Below are positions 52,347 to 62,117 of a DNA stretch of 64,000 bases, piece after piece. Source of the stretch: Algoriphagus sp. AK58 (GTDB lineage Bacteria; Bacteroidota; Bacteroidia; Cytophagales; Cyclobacteriaceae); contig NZ_QEIG01000008.1 of NCBI RefSeq assembly GCF_014324365.1, forward strand, positions 496,001-560,000, written 5' to 3'. A program made the translations under genes and the position numbers. Position 1 is the first letter of the stretch, and every line of letters starts with the position of its first letter. The notes beneath the pieces were generated by a model. It did no database searches, was not told where the DNA came from, and worked only from the letters and a program-made list of their open reading frames with translations.

Positions 52347-54014
52347 TCAGAACAACCCGGAAATCACTCCCTGACTGTCGATGTCGACAGATTCTGCCGA
52401 TGGAGTCTCCGGTAATCCAGGCATTCGAAGGATATCTCCGGCAATCGGAATTATAAATCCTGCACCTGCCGCTATTTCAAATTCCCGGATGGTGATCACA
52501 AAATCCCTCGGACGTCCAATCAGCTTTTCATTATCGCTCAGGCTTTTTTGGGTTTTTGCAATACATACGGGAAGGTTGGACATGCCAAGCTTCTCGATTT
52601 TCTTAAGTTGGGTTTGAGCAGTCTGGGAGAGCACCGCATCTGATGCCCCATAGATGGTTCTAGCTACTTTTTTGATCTTTTCCAGAACTGAATCTTCTAG
52701 GGAATAGGTTGGTGAAAAACGATATTCACAGCTTTCTGCAGCCTTCACTACCAAATGGCCCAGGTCTTCACAGCCCTCTCCCCCTTTGGCCCAACCTTCA
52801 CTCAACGAAGCCGGAACCCCAATCTCCTGGCAATAAGCCAACAATCGCCGTTTTTCTTCTTCACTGTCACTGCTGAAGACATTGACAGCTATTACTACAG
52901 GGATACCAAAGCTTCGGATACTTTCTACATGCCGAAGTAGGTTTGGGAAACCATTTTCCAAAGCACTAACATCCTCGGAGGTCAACTCTTTCAATGGCTT
53001 GCCTCCATGATACTTGAGAGCCCGGATTGTGGCGACAAGAACCACCGCTTTAGGCGAAAGCCCAGCCGCTCTGGATTTGATGTTAAAAAACTTTTCTGCT
53101 CCCAAGTCTGATCCAAATCCCGCCTCCGTCACCACATAATCGCCTAGGCTCAGCCCCATTTTGGTTGCCAAAATGGAATTGGTGCCTTGAGCAATATTGG
53201 CAAAGGGACCTCCATGAATGATCGCGGGATAATGCCCCAAGGTCTGAACCAAATTGGGCTTGATGGCTTCCTTCATCAAGGTGGCCATTGCACCTTGAGC
53301 ATTGAGTTCGGAAGCAAAGACCGGGCTTCCATCAAATCGGTCTCCAATGTAAATCTTCGCAAATCTGGCTTTCAAGTCTTCTAAATCCTTGCTCATGCAA
53401 AGGATCGCCATCACTTCAGAGGCCGCGGTGATATTAAATCCGGTTTCTCTCGGAATACCTCCATTTTTCCCTCCCAAACCTACCACCGTGTTTCGCAATG
53501 CTCGGTCGTTCATATCCATAGCCCTTTTCCAAATAACGGTCCGAGGATCAATTCCCAGATTTCGGGTTTTACTTTGGATATTATTGTCAATAAGGGCGGA
53601 AAGTAGGTTATTGGCTTTCTCGATCGCATGAAAATCACCGGTAAAGTGAAGGTTGATGTCTTCCATGGGAATGACCTGCGACCAACCGCCGCCGGCTGCA
53701 CCACCTTTGATGCCAAAAACCGGCCCGAGACTGGGTTCTCGGATGACTGCGATGGAGGATTTTCCGATTCGGTTGAGACCATCGTTGAGTCCGATGGTGA
53801 CCGTCGTCTTGCCCTCTCCTGCCGGAGTGGGCGTAATGGCTGTGACTAGGATTAGGTTGCTGTGTTCAAGCTTCTCCTCCCGGATCAAGTCCAGAGGGAG
53901 TTTGGCTTTGTATTTTCCGTAGAATTCGAGTTGATCGGAGTTTATTCCGATGTTTTCAGCTACCTGCTGTATAGGTAAGGGGGTCACCGAATTGGCGATC
54001 TGAAGGTCATTCAT
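52347..54014 (-). CDS. fhs: Formate-tetrahydrofolate ligase
   Basis: Fhs joins formate to tetrahydrofolate with ATP, feeding the C1 pool in the cytosol. The 555 residues show the ATP-binding ITPTPAGEGKTTVTIGLNDGLN near residue 60, PSLGPVFGIKGGAAGGGWSQVIPMEDINLHFTGD and, towards the end, EFEIAAGAGFIIPIAGDILRMPGLP. Size and order are normal. FolD is not adjacent. It is monocistronic with a terminator between it and hsp20 on one side, and one between it and the M28 peptidase on the other. Confidence 0.97.
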   Translation of the reverse strand: MNDLQIANSVTPLPIQQVAENIGINSDQLEFYGKYKAKLPLDLIREEKLEHSNLILVTAITPTPAGEGKTTVTIGLNDGLNRIGKSSIAVIREPSLGPVFGIKGGAAGGGWSQVIPMEDINLHFTGDFHAIEKANNLLSALIDNNIQSKTRNLGIDPRTVIWKRAMDMNDRALRNTVVGLGGKNGGIPRETGFNITAASEVMAILCMSKDLEDLKARFAKIYIGDRFDGSPVFASELNAQGAMATLMKEAIKPNLVQTLGHYPAIIHGGPFANIAQGTNSILATKMGLSLGDYVVTEAGFGSDLGAEKFFNIKSRAAGLSPKAVVLVATIRALKYHGGKPLKELTSEDVSALENGFPNLLRHVESIRSFGIPVVIAVNVFSSDSEEEKRRLLAYCQEIGVPASLSEGWAKGGEGCEDLGHLVVKAAESCEYRFSPTYSLEDSVLEKIKKVARTIYGASDAVLSQTAQTQLKKIEKLGMSNLPVCIAKTQKSLSDNEKLIGRPRDFVITIREFEIAAGAGFIIPIAGDILRMPGLPETPSAESVDIDSQGVISGLF

Positions 54015-54103
54015 GGGTGATATTTTTTTCCAAAAGAAGCAGAATAGCTAAGGGAAAGTGGTGATGAATCTTACCAAAAAGACTGATTGAAGTCATGTTA
54101 AAT

Positions 54104-54135
54104 AAAAATACCCTCGGGCTTACCCGAAGGTATTT
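54104..54135 (-). terminator. Terminator after the M28 peptidase gene
   Basis: AAATACC-C-TCGGG and CCCGA-A-GGTATTT form a stem with one mismatch around loop CTTA; the left A-run is the U-run on the minus strand. It lies 19 bases beyond the peptidase stop. Confidence 0.82.
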
Positions 54136-54153
54136 CGGAAATCATCAGGAATT

Positions 54154-55515
54154 TCAAATGCCTTCCTGTTCGATCAGGTAGACCAAAGCTGTCATCGCCG
54201 CAGCCCCTAATTCCAATTCCCGCCTATCCACTACCTCAAATACATCTGCCTCCGTGTGGTGGTAGATGAAGTACTTCTGCGAGTCAGGCAAAAGACCGAT
54301 CAAAATCGGACCCTGATCCCGAAGCGGGCCGATGTCTGCCCCTCCTCCTGGCTTTTGCAGATTCCAAAGCTGATAAGGTCTCAATAAATCTGCCCAAGAG
54401 GCCAATTTGCCACGCTGGGCATCGGTCCCAGTAGATGAAAAACCGATTGGCAAAAATCCTCCCGAATCAGACTCAATTGCAGCAATGTGCTTCTCTCCTT
54501 TGGCTTTGGCCACTTTGGCATATTCCTGTCCTCCACGTAGCCCGTTTTCTTCATTCATCCACATCACGGCCCTGATGGTGCGCTTTGGCTTCCATCCTAA
54601 AGCCTTGTACAATCTCAGAACTTCGATAGCCTGCATGCACCCAGCACCATCGTCATGTGCCCCCTCTCCCACATCCCAAGAATCCAGATGTCCCCCCACA
54701 GCGATGATTTCCTCGGGCTTTTCTGTGCCACGGATTTCACCGATCACATTGTAGGAGAGTTTTTCGGTCTTCATTTCTCCGTGAGATTCCAGATACAATT
54801 TTAGGTCAGCCTGCTCAGAAAGAAGTTGGCTTAGGAGTTCGGCATCTTGGGTACTGATAGATAGAGCGGGGATTGCAGGAAAATCCGGTGCATACCGTTG
54901 ATTCCCGGTATGTGGATGGTCATCTATCCGATTGTTCATAGAGCGGACTACTACTCCCACGGCTCCAAGCTTGGAAGCTTCAGCAGCACCGGATCCCCGC
55001 TGTCCCACGGCACCTGAATATGCGTCGAATGCATCGATTTTAGTGGGATCCATGGGGCCGTTGAAAAAAACGATCTTTCCTTTGACCTGAGCACCCATGG
55101 ATTTGAGCTGGTCGATACTCTTCACTTCCACCACTTGCCCCAACAAGCCTTTGGGACCTGTTCCCTGAGTGTTTCCTAGAGCCAACGCATTCAGTTCTAC
55201 CACGCCATGTTTGACTGAATTTGTGATTTTAACCACATCTTTTCCGCCTCTTTCCCAATGCGGAACCATGACTGGTTGGAGGTACACGGTATCGAAATCA
55301 TAACTTTCCATGAGCTGACGTGTCCACTCTACGGCTGCGGCCGCTCCCGGCGAACCCGACAATCGGTTACCGATTACCTTACAGAGGTAGTGGAGATTGT
55401 TGTAAGTATGGCCTGAGGAAAGCTCTGCATCATAAATCTTTTTGAGATTAGCCTCATGGTTTTGCCCGAAGGCAAAAGCCGGAACGAAGGCTAAGGCAAG
55501 GATAAATTTCTTCAT
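54154..55515 (-). CDS. M28-family metallopeptidase, exported
   Basis: This 453-residue peptidase starts at ATG 55515 with a signal peptide (MKKFILALAFVPAFAFGQ); a longer frame to 55647 has no support. It cleaves N-terminal amino acids with two zinc ions. Ligands are visible in GGHLDSWDVGEGAHDDGAGCMQA, in MWMNEENGLRGGQEY and in IYHHTEADVFE. A PA domain precedes the catalytic part (residues about 125-260). Similar proteins are annotated as carboxypeptidase Q-like or aminopeptidases. It is monocistronic with its own terminator, divergent from the sugar dehydrogenase gene. Confidence 0.94.
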   Translation of the reverse strand: MKKFILALAFVPAFAFGQNHEANLKKIYDAELSSGHTYNNLHYLCKVIGNRLSGSPGAAAAVEWTRQLMESYDFDTVYLQPVMVPHWERGGKDVVKITNSVKHGVVELNALALGNTQGTGPKGLLGQVVEVKSIDQLKSMGAQVKGKIVFFNGPMDPTKIDAFDAYSGAVGQRGSGAAEASKLGAVGVVVRSMNNRIDDHPHTGNQRYAPDFPAIPALSISTQDAELLSQLLSEQADLKLYLESHGEMKTEKLSYNVIGEIRGTEKPEEIIAVGGHLDSWDVGEGAHDDGAGCMQAIEVLRLYKALGWKPKRTIRAVMWMNEENGLRGGQEYAKVAKAKGEKHIAAIESDSGGFLPIGFSSTGTDAQRGKLASWADLLRPYQLWNLQKPGGGADIGPLRDQGPILIGLLPDSQKYFIYHHTEADVFEVVDRRELELGAAAMTALVYLIEQEGI

Positions 55516-55765
55516 GGTTGAGGTACTTTTTTGAAAAAATAGAAAAAGGAAAATTGTCCTGAAAAAGATTTTTACCAATGGTTGTTTTTGATCCGCCCAT
55601 ATTCTTAGACTTTCTTCTGAGAATACCTTTTTATCCCAAATAATCAATCAGTTCCATCGCTCATTCATCCCTGAAATTTACCGAAACCGCAAGAGCGTTT
55701 GGTAATTGGATTTCTTTTGTTCATTCTTGAGACAATAGAAAAACCGATCAACTTATCTGAAACCT

Positions 55766-58576
55766 ATGAGGAACAATTTACCCTTGAGACCTTTATGGGG
55801 CTTGCTGTTTGGATTGATAGTTTTTGCCTGCAAAACAGATCCCTCAGATGACCCAAACTACAAACCTGAAGACAACCGCTTTACCAAAGTGGTTCTGACG
55901 GAAGGCATGGATGAACCCATGGAAATGACCTTTTTGCCCGGAAATCGGGTCTTATTCGTGGAGCGAAAAGGAGGAGTGAAAATCCTGGATGAAAACACCG
56001 GAGAAGTCACTTTGGTCGCCACTATCCCTGTAAACACCAAGTACACCAACAAGGCTGGAGTAACCCGGGAGGCAGAAGAAGGCCTAATGGGGGTAATTGC
56101 TCACCCAGACTACGCCAAAAACAATTGGATCTACATGTACTATGCCGATCCGACCGATTCCAAGCATGTCCTTGCCCGATGGGAGCTCAAAGGCAATGAG
56201 TTGGTTGAATCTTCAGAAAAGATCGTCCTTGAGGTACCCACTCAACGCGAAGAATGCTGCCATACCGGTGGCGGGATGGTCTTCGATGCAGAAGGAAACC
56301 TTTACCTGACTGTAGGAAACAACACCGTCAATCCAAGAGAAGGCTCTTCCAATCTGGATGAAAGACCGGGAATGGAAAACTCCGATGATCAGCGCGCCCC
56401 AGGCAACACAAATGACCTAAGAGGAAAAATACTGAGAATCCATCCCGAGGATGACGGAACATACACGATTCCTGAAGGAAATCTCTTCCCTCCCGGTACA
56501 GAAAAAACCCGTCCGGAAATCTACACCATGGGCCATCGAAACCCTTGGAGACCAACCCTAGACAGTAAAACAGGCTACCTCTATTGGGGTGAAGTGGGGC
56601 CAGATGCCTCCGTGGATTCGATTTGGGGGCCCAAAGGATATGATGAGTTTAACCAAGCCAAAGGCCCTGGGTTTTTCGGCTGGCCGTACTTTATCGGGGA
56701 CAATTTTCCTTACAACCGTCACAACCATGCGGACAGCTCTTATGGGGCACCTTACGATGTCAACAATCCTGTCAATGAATCGGTGAACAATACCGGTTTG
56801 CGCGAGCTTCCGACTCCGGTTGTACCTGCAATGATTTACTATCCGTACGGTGCCTCTGAGAAATTTCCCGAATTGGGAAGCTCAGGAAGAAGCGCCACGG
56901 GAGGACCGGTATTTAGAAAAGCAGATTTCAAAAAAGACGCGCCTTATGTGTTCCCTGCCTACTACGAAGGGAAGTGGCTGATCGTGGACTTCATGAGGGG
57001 ATGGATTTTTGCAGTCACCATGGATGAAAATGGCGATTACAAAAGCATGGAGCGATTCCTGCCTGCTGAAACCTTCAGCTCGGCGATCGATATGGACTTT
57101 GGACCGGATGGGTCACTGTATATATTGGAATACGGCTCTGCCTGGTTCCGAGGCAATGCCAATTCACGCCTGATCAAAATCCAATACAACAGAGGCAACC
57201 GTAAGCCCAATGTCAGCGTAGCTGCAGACAAAACTGCCGGCGCAACTCCATTGACCGTCAATTTCTCCTCTGAAGGCACCAATGACTTCGACGACTACGA
57301 CCAAGAAAAACTGAAGTACGTATGGAAAATCACCAACGGGTCCGGCTTTAATCAGACCTTGACCGAGGCTAATCCTAGCTTCACCTTTGCGGAGGCAGGC
57401 ACCTACCAAGTGACCTTGACCGTCACGGACACCAAAGGCGAAACCAATTCGGCTTCCTTGGAAGTAACTGCAGGCAATGAGCCTCCGGTGGTCAGTATCG
57501 ACTTTGCAGGGCTAAACCGCAGTTTCTGGTTTGGTGACAAAGAACTGAGCTATAGCATCACAGTCAATGACAGGGAAGACGGAAGTTCTTCGGACGGAAA
57601 AATCAAGGCAGAAGAAGTGGCTGTTACCTTCGACTATGTTCCCGCAGGATTTGATCCCATAGAAATCGCTTCCAAGCAAAGTGGGGTGGAAAGCGCAGCT
57701 ATTTTGAATTTGGGTAAAAATCTGATCGAACAGAGCGACTGTAAATCCTGCCACCAATACACCGAAAAATCCATCGGCCCAAGCTACCAAGCTGTGGCTG
57801 AGAAATATCCAAACTCGGAGGAAAACACCAAGTATCTCGTCGGTAAAATCATCAACGGGGGTGCTGGAGTATGGGGCGATCACGCCATGAGCGCCCACCC
57901 TTCACTCAGCGAGGCAGATGCCAAACGCATGGTGGATTACATCCTTGCGATGGACGATGTGCAGGCCAATATCGCTTCGCTTCCGCTGAGCGGAAAAGTG
58001 AATGCGGTGATACCTGAAGGAGAAAATGGACTGGGCAGCTTCCTGCTTAGAGCCTCCTACGCTGACAAAGGTGCAAGTTCAATCGGTTCCTTGAATGGGG
58101 TAGATTTCGTGGCTCTTAGGAGTCCGTTTGTAGATCCTCAGGCTTCGGTTGATCGAAAAGGCGTTCAACTGTTGACAACTCCAAGAGTCAACTTTTTGGT
58201 GGCCGGAGACAATTCTCAGTTTGCCCTAAAAGGCATCGACCTCACAGGGGTTCAGCAGATTGATGTGCTGGCCGCAATCAATCAGCGAAATGGGGCTATC
58301 GGTGGCACCGTGGAAATTCGTCTTGGTTCTCCAAGCGGAGAAGTCCTGGGTACTTCTGAAAAAATAGGCAGAAAAGAAGGAGGAGGATTCCGACCGCCTC
58401 AGGGGGTGAGTATGCAGGAATGGGTCAGGATGAATGCCAACCGAGCAAAAGTAAAAATCAAACCCACCTCGGGCGTCAAGGATCTCTATTTCATCTTCAA
58501 AAACCCGGAAGCCAAACCCGAACAGGTATTGATGAGTATCAACGAGATCGAGTTTAAAAATAAAGTAGAAGAGTAA
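55766..58576 (+). CDS. PQQ-type sugar dehydrogenase fused to PKD, cytochrome c and C-terminal domain
   Basis: This 936-residue lipoprotein (lipobox GLIVFACKTD) has a soluble glucose/sorbosone dehydrogenase propeller at about residues 40-470 (EEGLMGVIAHPDYAKNNWIYMYYADP, THTGGGM-like CHTGGGMVFDAEGNLYLTVG, LRGKILRIHPED, YTMGHRNPWRP). A PKD domain follows at about 485-575, then a linking beta domain, a cytochrome c with CKSCH at residue 659, and a C-terminal carbohydrate-binding-like beta domain. It likely oxidises a sugar in the periplasm with PQQ and passes electrons through its own haem. A terminator lies 23 bases after the stop. PQQ synthesis genes are not in the window. Confidence 0.93.
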   Translation: MRNNLPLRPLWGLLFGLIVFACKTDPSDDPNYKPEDNRFTKVVLTEGMDEPMEMTFLPGNRVLFVERKGGVKILDENTGEVTLVATIPVNTKYTNKAGVTREAEEGLMGVIAHPDYAKNNWIYMYYADPTDSKHVLARWELKGNELVESSEKIVLEVPTQREECCHTGGGMVFDAEGNLYLTVGNNTVNPREGSSNLDERPGMENSDDQRAPGNTNDLRGKILRIHPEDDGTYTIPEGNLFPPGTEKTRPEIYTMGHRNPWRPTLDSKTGYLYWGEVGPDASVDSIWGPKGYDEFNQAKGPGFFGWPYFIGDNFPYNRHNHADSSYGAPYDVNNPVNESVNNTGLRELPTPVVPAMIYYPYGASEKFPELGSSGRSATGGPVFRKADFKKDAPYVFPAYYEGKWLIVDFMRGWIFAVTMDENGDYKSMERFLPAETFSSAIDMDFGPDGSLYILEYGSAWFRGNANSRLIKIQYNRGNRKPNVSVAADKTAGATPLTVNFSSEGTNDFDDYDQEKLKYVWKITNGSGFNQTLTEANPSFTFAEAGTYQVTLTVTDTKGETNSASLEVTAGNEPPVVSIDFAGLNRSFWFGDKELSYSITVNDREDGSSSDGKIKAEEVAVTFDYVPAGFDPIEIASKQSGVESAAILNLGKNLIEQSDCKSCHQYTEKSIGPSYQAVAEKYPNSEENTKYLVGKIINGGAGVWGDHAMSAHPSLSEADAKRMVDYILAMDDVQANIASLPLSGKVNAVIPEGENGLGSFLLRASYADKGASSIGSLNGVDFVALRSPFVDPQASVDRKGVQLLTTPRVNFLVAGDNSQFALKGIDLTGVQQIDVLAAINQRNGAIGGTVEIRLGSPSGEVLGTSEKIGRKEGGGFRPPQGVSMQEWVRMNANRAKVKIKPTSGVKDLYFIFKNPEAKPEQVLMSINEIEFKNKVEE

Positions 58577-58598
58577 CAGCTGTCAATCACCCTTGAAG

Positions 58599-58631
58599 GC
58601 CCCGAATCGCAAGTTCGGGGCTTTTATTTTT
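58599..58631 (+). terminator. Terminator after the sugar dehydrogenase gene
   Basis: GCCCCGAA and TTCGGGGC form an 8-bp perfect stem at 58599-58606 and 58614-58621, followed by TTTTATTTTT. Confidence 0.9.
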
Positions 58632-58786
58632 ATGAATATCCGGAACTTTGCAAGTAACTTACTTCGAAGATAAAATGAACTGGTAAATGCCAATTCTTTG
58701 ACTTCTTCGGCCTTCCGTCATCGGTCGCTTGTGCTGAGCGTAGTCGATGCATCCAGCCCAAAATCCGGGGAATATTCGTCTACTGT
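58632..58786 (-). repeat. Dispersed intergenic repeat, copy B, with 25-bp insert
   Basis: In reverse complement this matches copy A (21653-21783) along its whole length at roughly nine of ten positions. Copy B has about 25 extra bases at 58727-58751, including CTTGTGCTGAGCGTAGTCGA, the motif that also occurs (with changes) at 31045-31070. It begins right after a terminator and ends 32 bases before the C1 protease stop. Confidence 0.8.
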
Positions 58787-58817
58787 CGGGGCACCTTATA
58801 ATCAGATTGGTTTTCAA

Positions 58818-59744
58818 TCAATTCATCACGACCAAAGCTTGACACAAGACCCGAAAGGGATTTTGGAGGTCAAAGACATTTTCAAAAGCAGCATAATCCA
58901 CCCAAACAAAGCCCTGATCTCCCCAGCCTTCACCCCAAGAGTTTACTAGTTTGAAAGCTTTAAATTGATCCGAATATCCAACCACCAGCATCGCATGGGC
59001 TCCATAAATCTGGTCCTTTTTGACCTGATGCGGACGATAAGCACTCAGTCCCAAGGCATCCTTTTTCCCAAACTCCGGATCCAAGCCCATCGCCACCACG
59101 ATCGGTTTTCCTTGTGTCAAAAGGGTTTTGACCTCGGCTACCATATTTTCTCCTGACAAAATCAGGTAATCTTTCATTTTGAAATTGCTGGCATTTTCAC
59201 GCTGTGCAGCTGTTGGTTGCAGATTGCATCCTGTGGATTGATAGGGGAAAACCTCCCACTCGCTGGCCCCTTGATCCACCAAAAGCTGAAGAGATTGGAT
59301 AATCGAAGTCCCTTTGCATTGGCCTTTTGTGATCTGATTGTAAATGAAGGATGGGCTCAAAGTGACTCCCTGAGAACGGGAGGAATTTTGCCCAATATTA
59401 TGGAGCAGACTTCTGCCATAGTAAGTCGTAGCCCAAGCGGTGCAAGACCCCAATCTTCCTTGATTGCCTATTTCCGGCAGAAAATTGGAAAGATCAAAAG
59501 AGGCCGGAAGGTTATTGGGAATGGTAAGGTTTTGGAGTGTTTTCAGACTTTCCGGAACCCCTCCGGAAAAACCGTAACAGTACGAATTCTCACAGCCCAT
59601 CCAGTACTCCTCACCCGTCTCTGAGATAAAAACTTCTCCATTTTGGGTAAGGGGATCAGTTCCAAGGAGGGAGGTAAATTCATTTTTTTCAACACATCCA
59701 GAAATCAGGAATAGAAAAAGAGAGAAAATCAAAAATTTTCGCAT
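58818..59744 (-). CDS. Papain-family (C1) cysteine protease lipoprotein
   Basis: This 308-residue lipoprotein (lipobox FLISGCVEK, Cys17) carries a papain-like domain. The oxyanion Gln95 and nucleophile Cys101 lie in NQGRLGSCTAWATTYYG, the catalytic His250 in YGAHAMLVVGY, and Asn268 in VNSWGEGWGDQG. Length fits a protease with a short propeptide region. It probably acts in the envelope or on extracellular protein. It is monocistronic, and copy B of the dispersed repeat lies just beyond its stop. Confidence 0.94.
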   Translation of the reverse strand: MRKFLIFSLFLFLISGCVEKNEFTSLLGTDPLTQNGEVFISETGEEYWMGCENSYCYGFSGGVPESLKTLQNLTIPNNLPASFDLSNFLPEIGNQGRLGSCTAWATTYYGRSLLHNIGQNSSRSQGVTLSPSFIYNQITKGQCKGTSIIQSLQLLVDQGASEWEVFPYQSTGCNLQPTAAQRENASNFKMKDYLILSGENMVAEVKTLLTQGKPIVVAMGLDPEFGKKDALGLSAYRPHQVKKDQIYGAHAMLVVGYSDQFKAFKLVNSWGEGWGDQGFVWVDYAAFENVFDLQNPFRVLCQALVVMN

Positions 59745-59948
59745 AGCCTATCAAATTAGTCTTTAACCATACGACAAGCCTTTGGATTACGCTACACAGA
59801 ACCAAATAAAAAATCGAACGACTGCTTTTTAACCAAGTAAAGGATCGTTTTTAACACCGAAAGCCTTATATTTTTCGAGCTAATCTTTGAAAAGGGTTAG
59901 TGTAGGGATGGGCATTTTCCCATCCTGATTCATCCAAATTTGACCACT

Positions 59949-62117
59949 GTGAAAAACCTTCACCAAATTGCTGAAAAACTCTCCTGGATCATCTTTTTTT
60001 CAGCCCTGATCCCACTCCATTCTTTTGGGCAAAATCAGAACGACGATTGGCTGGTGGACGGCAAATCCCGCCCTGCAGAAATCATCCAACTCAATCCAAA
60101 AGAGATACAACTCCGAAACGGACTGGTGCAACGCACCTTTTCCCTTTCTCCCAGCCTGGCTTGCTATGACTTTACCAATCTGATGACCGGCGAGCAGCTG
60201 CTCCGAACCGTCATGCCCGAAGTAAGAATTACTCTTGATGGAAAAACGTACGAAGCAGGCACCAGATTGAATTTCAAGGAGAAAGGTTATTTCAGAAAAG
60301 AATGGTTAAATCTGGTCGAAACCCCAACTGACAATTTCCAATTTGAAGAATATACCTTATCGGAAATTGAGCCTCATTTCCCATCCAAATTACAGTTTTG
60401 GACCAAGCAAGAGAAAGCAGCAAGCGGCAAAAAGATTTCGTTTACCTACACCAATTCCCAACTTTCCGGACTCATCCTGAAGGTTCACTATGAAATTTTC
60501 GATGATCTTCCCTTGATTGCCAAATACCTTACACTCGAAAATTCCGGAGCGCAAACGTACCACCTTGATCAGGTAGTCCATGAGATTTTGGGAACAGTGG
60601 AGGAAGAATCTGCTGTGGTCGGCAAAACCACTCAGATGAAGAAACCCCACCAGTTGTACATCGAAAACAACTTTGCCTTCAATAATTCCATGAATGCCGA
60701 AATCAGCGCTCAAGCCACCCATTGGAAGCAGGATTCAACCTATACTTCCCAAGTCAATTACGACTACCAGACCCCGGCAATCCTGGAAGTCTATCCTGAA
60801 AAAGGAATCGGCGTTGACCTAAAACCTGGAGCAAGCTTTCAATCCATCCGGACTTATGAACTCGTCCTAGACAGCTATGACCGAGAGCGAAACGGACTCG
60901 CACGCAGAAAAATGTACCGGGCAATTGCCCCATGGACCCAGCAAAACCCCATATTCATGCACTTGGTAAGCAAAACCGATGAACAGGTCCGTACCGCTAT
61001 CGACCAATGTGCAGCTACGGGATACGAAGCACTGATCCTAAGCTTTGGCAGCCATATCAACATGGAGGACAATTCTCCTGGAAACATCCAGAGCTGGAAA
61101 TCCCTGGCAGATTACGCCCATTCCAAAGGCATCAAAATCGGTGGCTATTCGCTTTTTTCCTCCCGAACAATCGGTCCTGAGACCGATGTGATCAGCCCGA
61201 TTACAGGCAAACCCGGAGGAGCTTTCTTCGGAAATGCCCCTTGCCTCGCCAGCGAATGGGGATTGAATTACCTGGATAAGTTGAAGTACTTCTTCCGTGA
61301 AACCGGCTTTGATATTTTTGAAAATGACGGCCCCTATCCGGGCGATGTCTGTGCCTCCACTTCCCATCCCGGACACAAGGGATTGGAAGATTCTCAATGG
61401 GTGCAAATGAATCTCCAAAAAGGACTTTACCAATGGATGAATGCACAGGGAATCTACATCAATGCACCGGATTGGTACTTTCTGGACGGTACCCACAAGA
61501 TTGCCATGGGCTATCGGGAGGTAAATTTTGCCCTGCCGAGAGAGCGGCAAAAAATCCTCAACCGTCAAAATATCTACGACGCCACTTGGGAAAAAACTCC
61601 TTCGATGGGCTGGGGATTTGTACCGCTTACGGCCTATCACGGCGGCGGGGCAGATGCAGTTCTTGAGCCGCTCAATGATCACCTCGAGGACTACAAGCAG
61701 CTCATGATGCAGTACTACGGCGCGGGGATACAGGCTTGCTATCGAGGACCAAGGCTTTATGATACCGAGGAAACCAAGTCTATGGTCATTGAAGTGATTG
61801 ATTGGTACAAAAAATACCGGGACATCCTCAATGCAGATATCATCCGGCTCCGCCGTGCCGATGGCAGAGACTGGGATGGCTGGATGCACGTAGATCCAAA
61901 AGGGAAAGAAAAAGCCCTGATCATGCTATTCAATCCGACTTCAGAAACGATGAAAAAAGAACTTGCACTACCACTGTATTATACCGGGCTGACTGACAGC
62001 GCCCACATTCGGGTAGAGGAAGGGGTAAGGCAAAAAGTCGGCTTGGACAGAAATTATGAGGCAAAGGTATCCTTGGAAATCCCAGCAAATAGCTACACTT
62101 GGCTGGTGGTGGAGTAA
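59949..62117 (+). CDS. Alpha-galactosidase-like glycoside hydrolase, exported
   Basis: This protein of about 722 residues starts at GTG 59949, or at a TTG three codons earlier. It has a signal peptide (IIFFSALIPLHSFGQ). An N-terminal beta-sandwich of about 300 residues precedes a barrel with ATGYEALILSFGSHINMEDNS, YAHSKGIKIGGYSLFSS and FDIFENDGPYPGD, whose Asp is the likely nucleophile, as in clan GH-D (GH27/GH36). The phrase APDWYFLDGTHKIAMGYREVN follows. Relatives in Bacteroidota and Planctomycetes are labelled alpha-galactosidases, but the substrate is unproven. It is followed by a 500-base gap and a PSD1 cytochrome gene. Confidence 0.82.
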   Translation: MKNLHQIAEKLSWIIFFSALIPLHSFGQNQNDDWLVDGKSRPAEIIQLNPKEIQLRNGLVQRTFSLSPSLACYDFTNLMTGEQLLRTVMPEVRITLDGKTYEAGTRLNFKEKGYFRKEWLNLVETPTDNFQFEEYTLSEIEPHFPSKLQFWTKQEKAASGKKISFTYTNSQLSGLILKVHYEIFDDLPLIAKYLTLENSGAQTYHLDQVVHEILGTVEEESAVVGKTTQMKKPHQLYIENNFAFNNSMNAEISAQATHWKQDSTYTSQVNYDYQTPAILEVYPEKGIGVDLKPGASFQSIRTYELVLDSYDRERNGLARRKMYRAIAPWTQQNPIFMHLVSKTDEQVRTAIDQCAATGYEALILSFGSHINMEDNSPGNIQSWKSLADYAHSKGIKIGGYSLFSSRTIGPETDVISPITGKPGGAFFGNAPCLASEWGLNYLDKLKYFFRETGFDIFENDGPYPGDVCASTSHPGHKGLEDSQWVQMNLQKGLYQWMNAQGIYINAPDWYFLDGTHKIAMGYREVNFALPRERQKILNRQNIYDATWEKTPSMGWGFVPLTAYHGGGADAVLEPLNDHLEDYKQLMMQYYGAGIQACYRGPRLYDTEETKSMVIEVIDWYKKYRDILNADIIRLRRADGRDWDGWMHVDPKGKEKALIMLFNPTSETMKKELALPLYYTGLTDSAHIRVEEGVRQKVGLDRNYEAKVSLEIPANSYTWLVVE

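Noticed and set aside
55516..55647. Longer N terminus of the M28 peptidase
   Set aside because: The start at 55515 gives a clean signal peptide; the extension would bury it.
61038..61889. Long open frame opposite the glycoside hydrolase
   Set aside because: It lies wholly inside a clear coding gene on the other strand and shows no recognisable domain; the same holds for long antisense frames within sucD (15367-16176) and the nagB-like gene (18276-19133).
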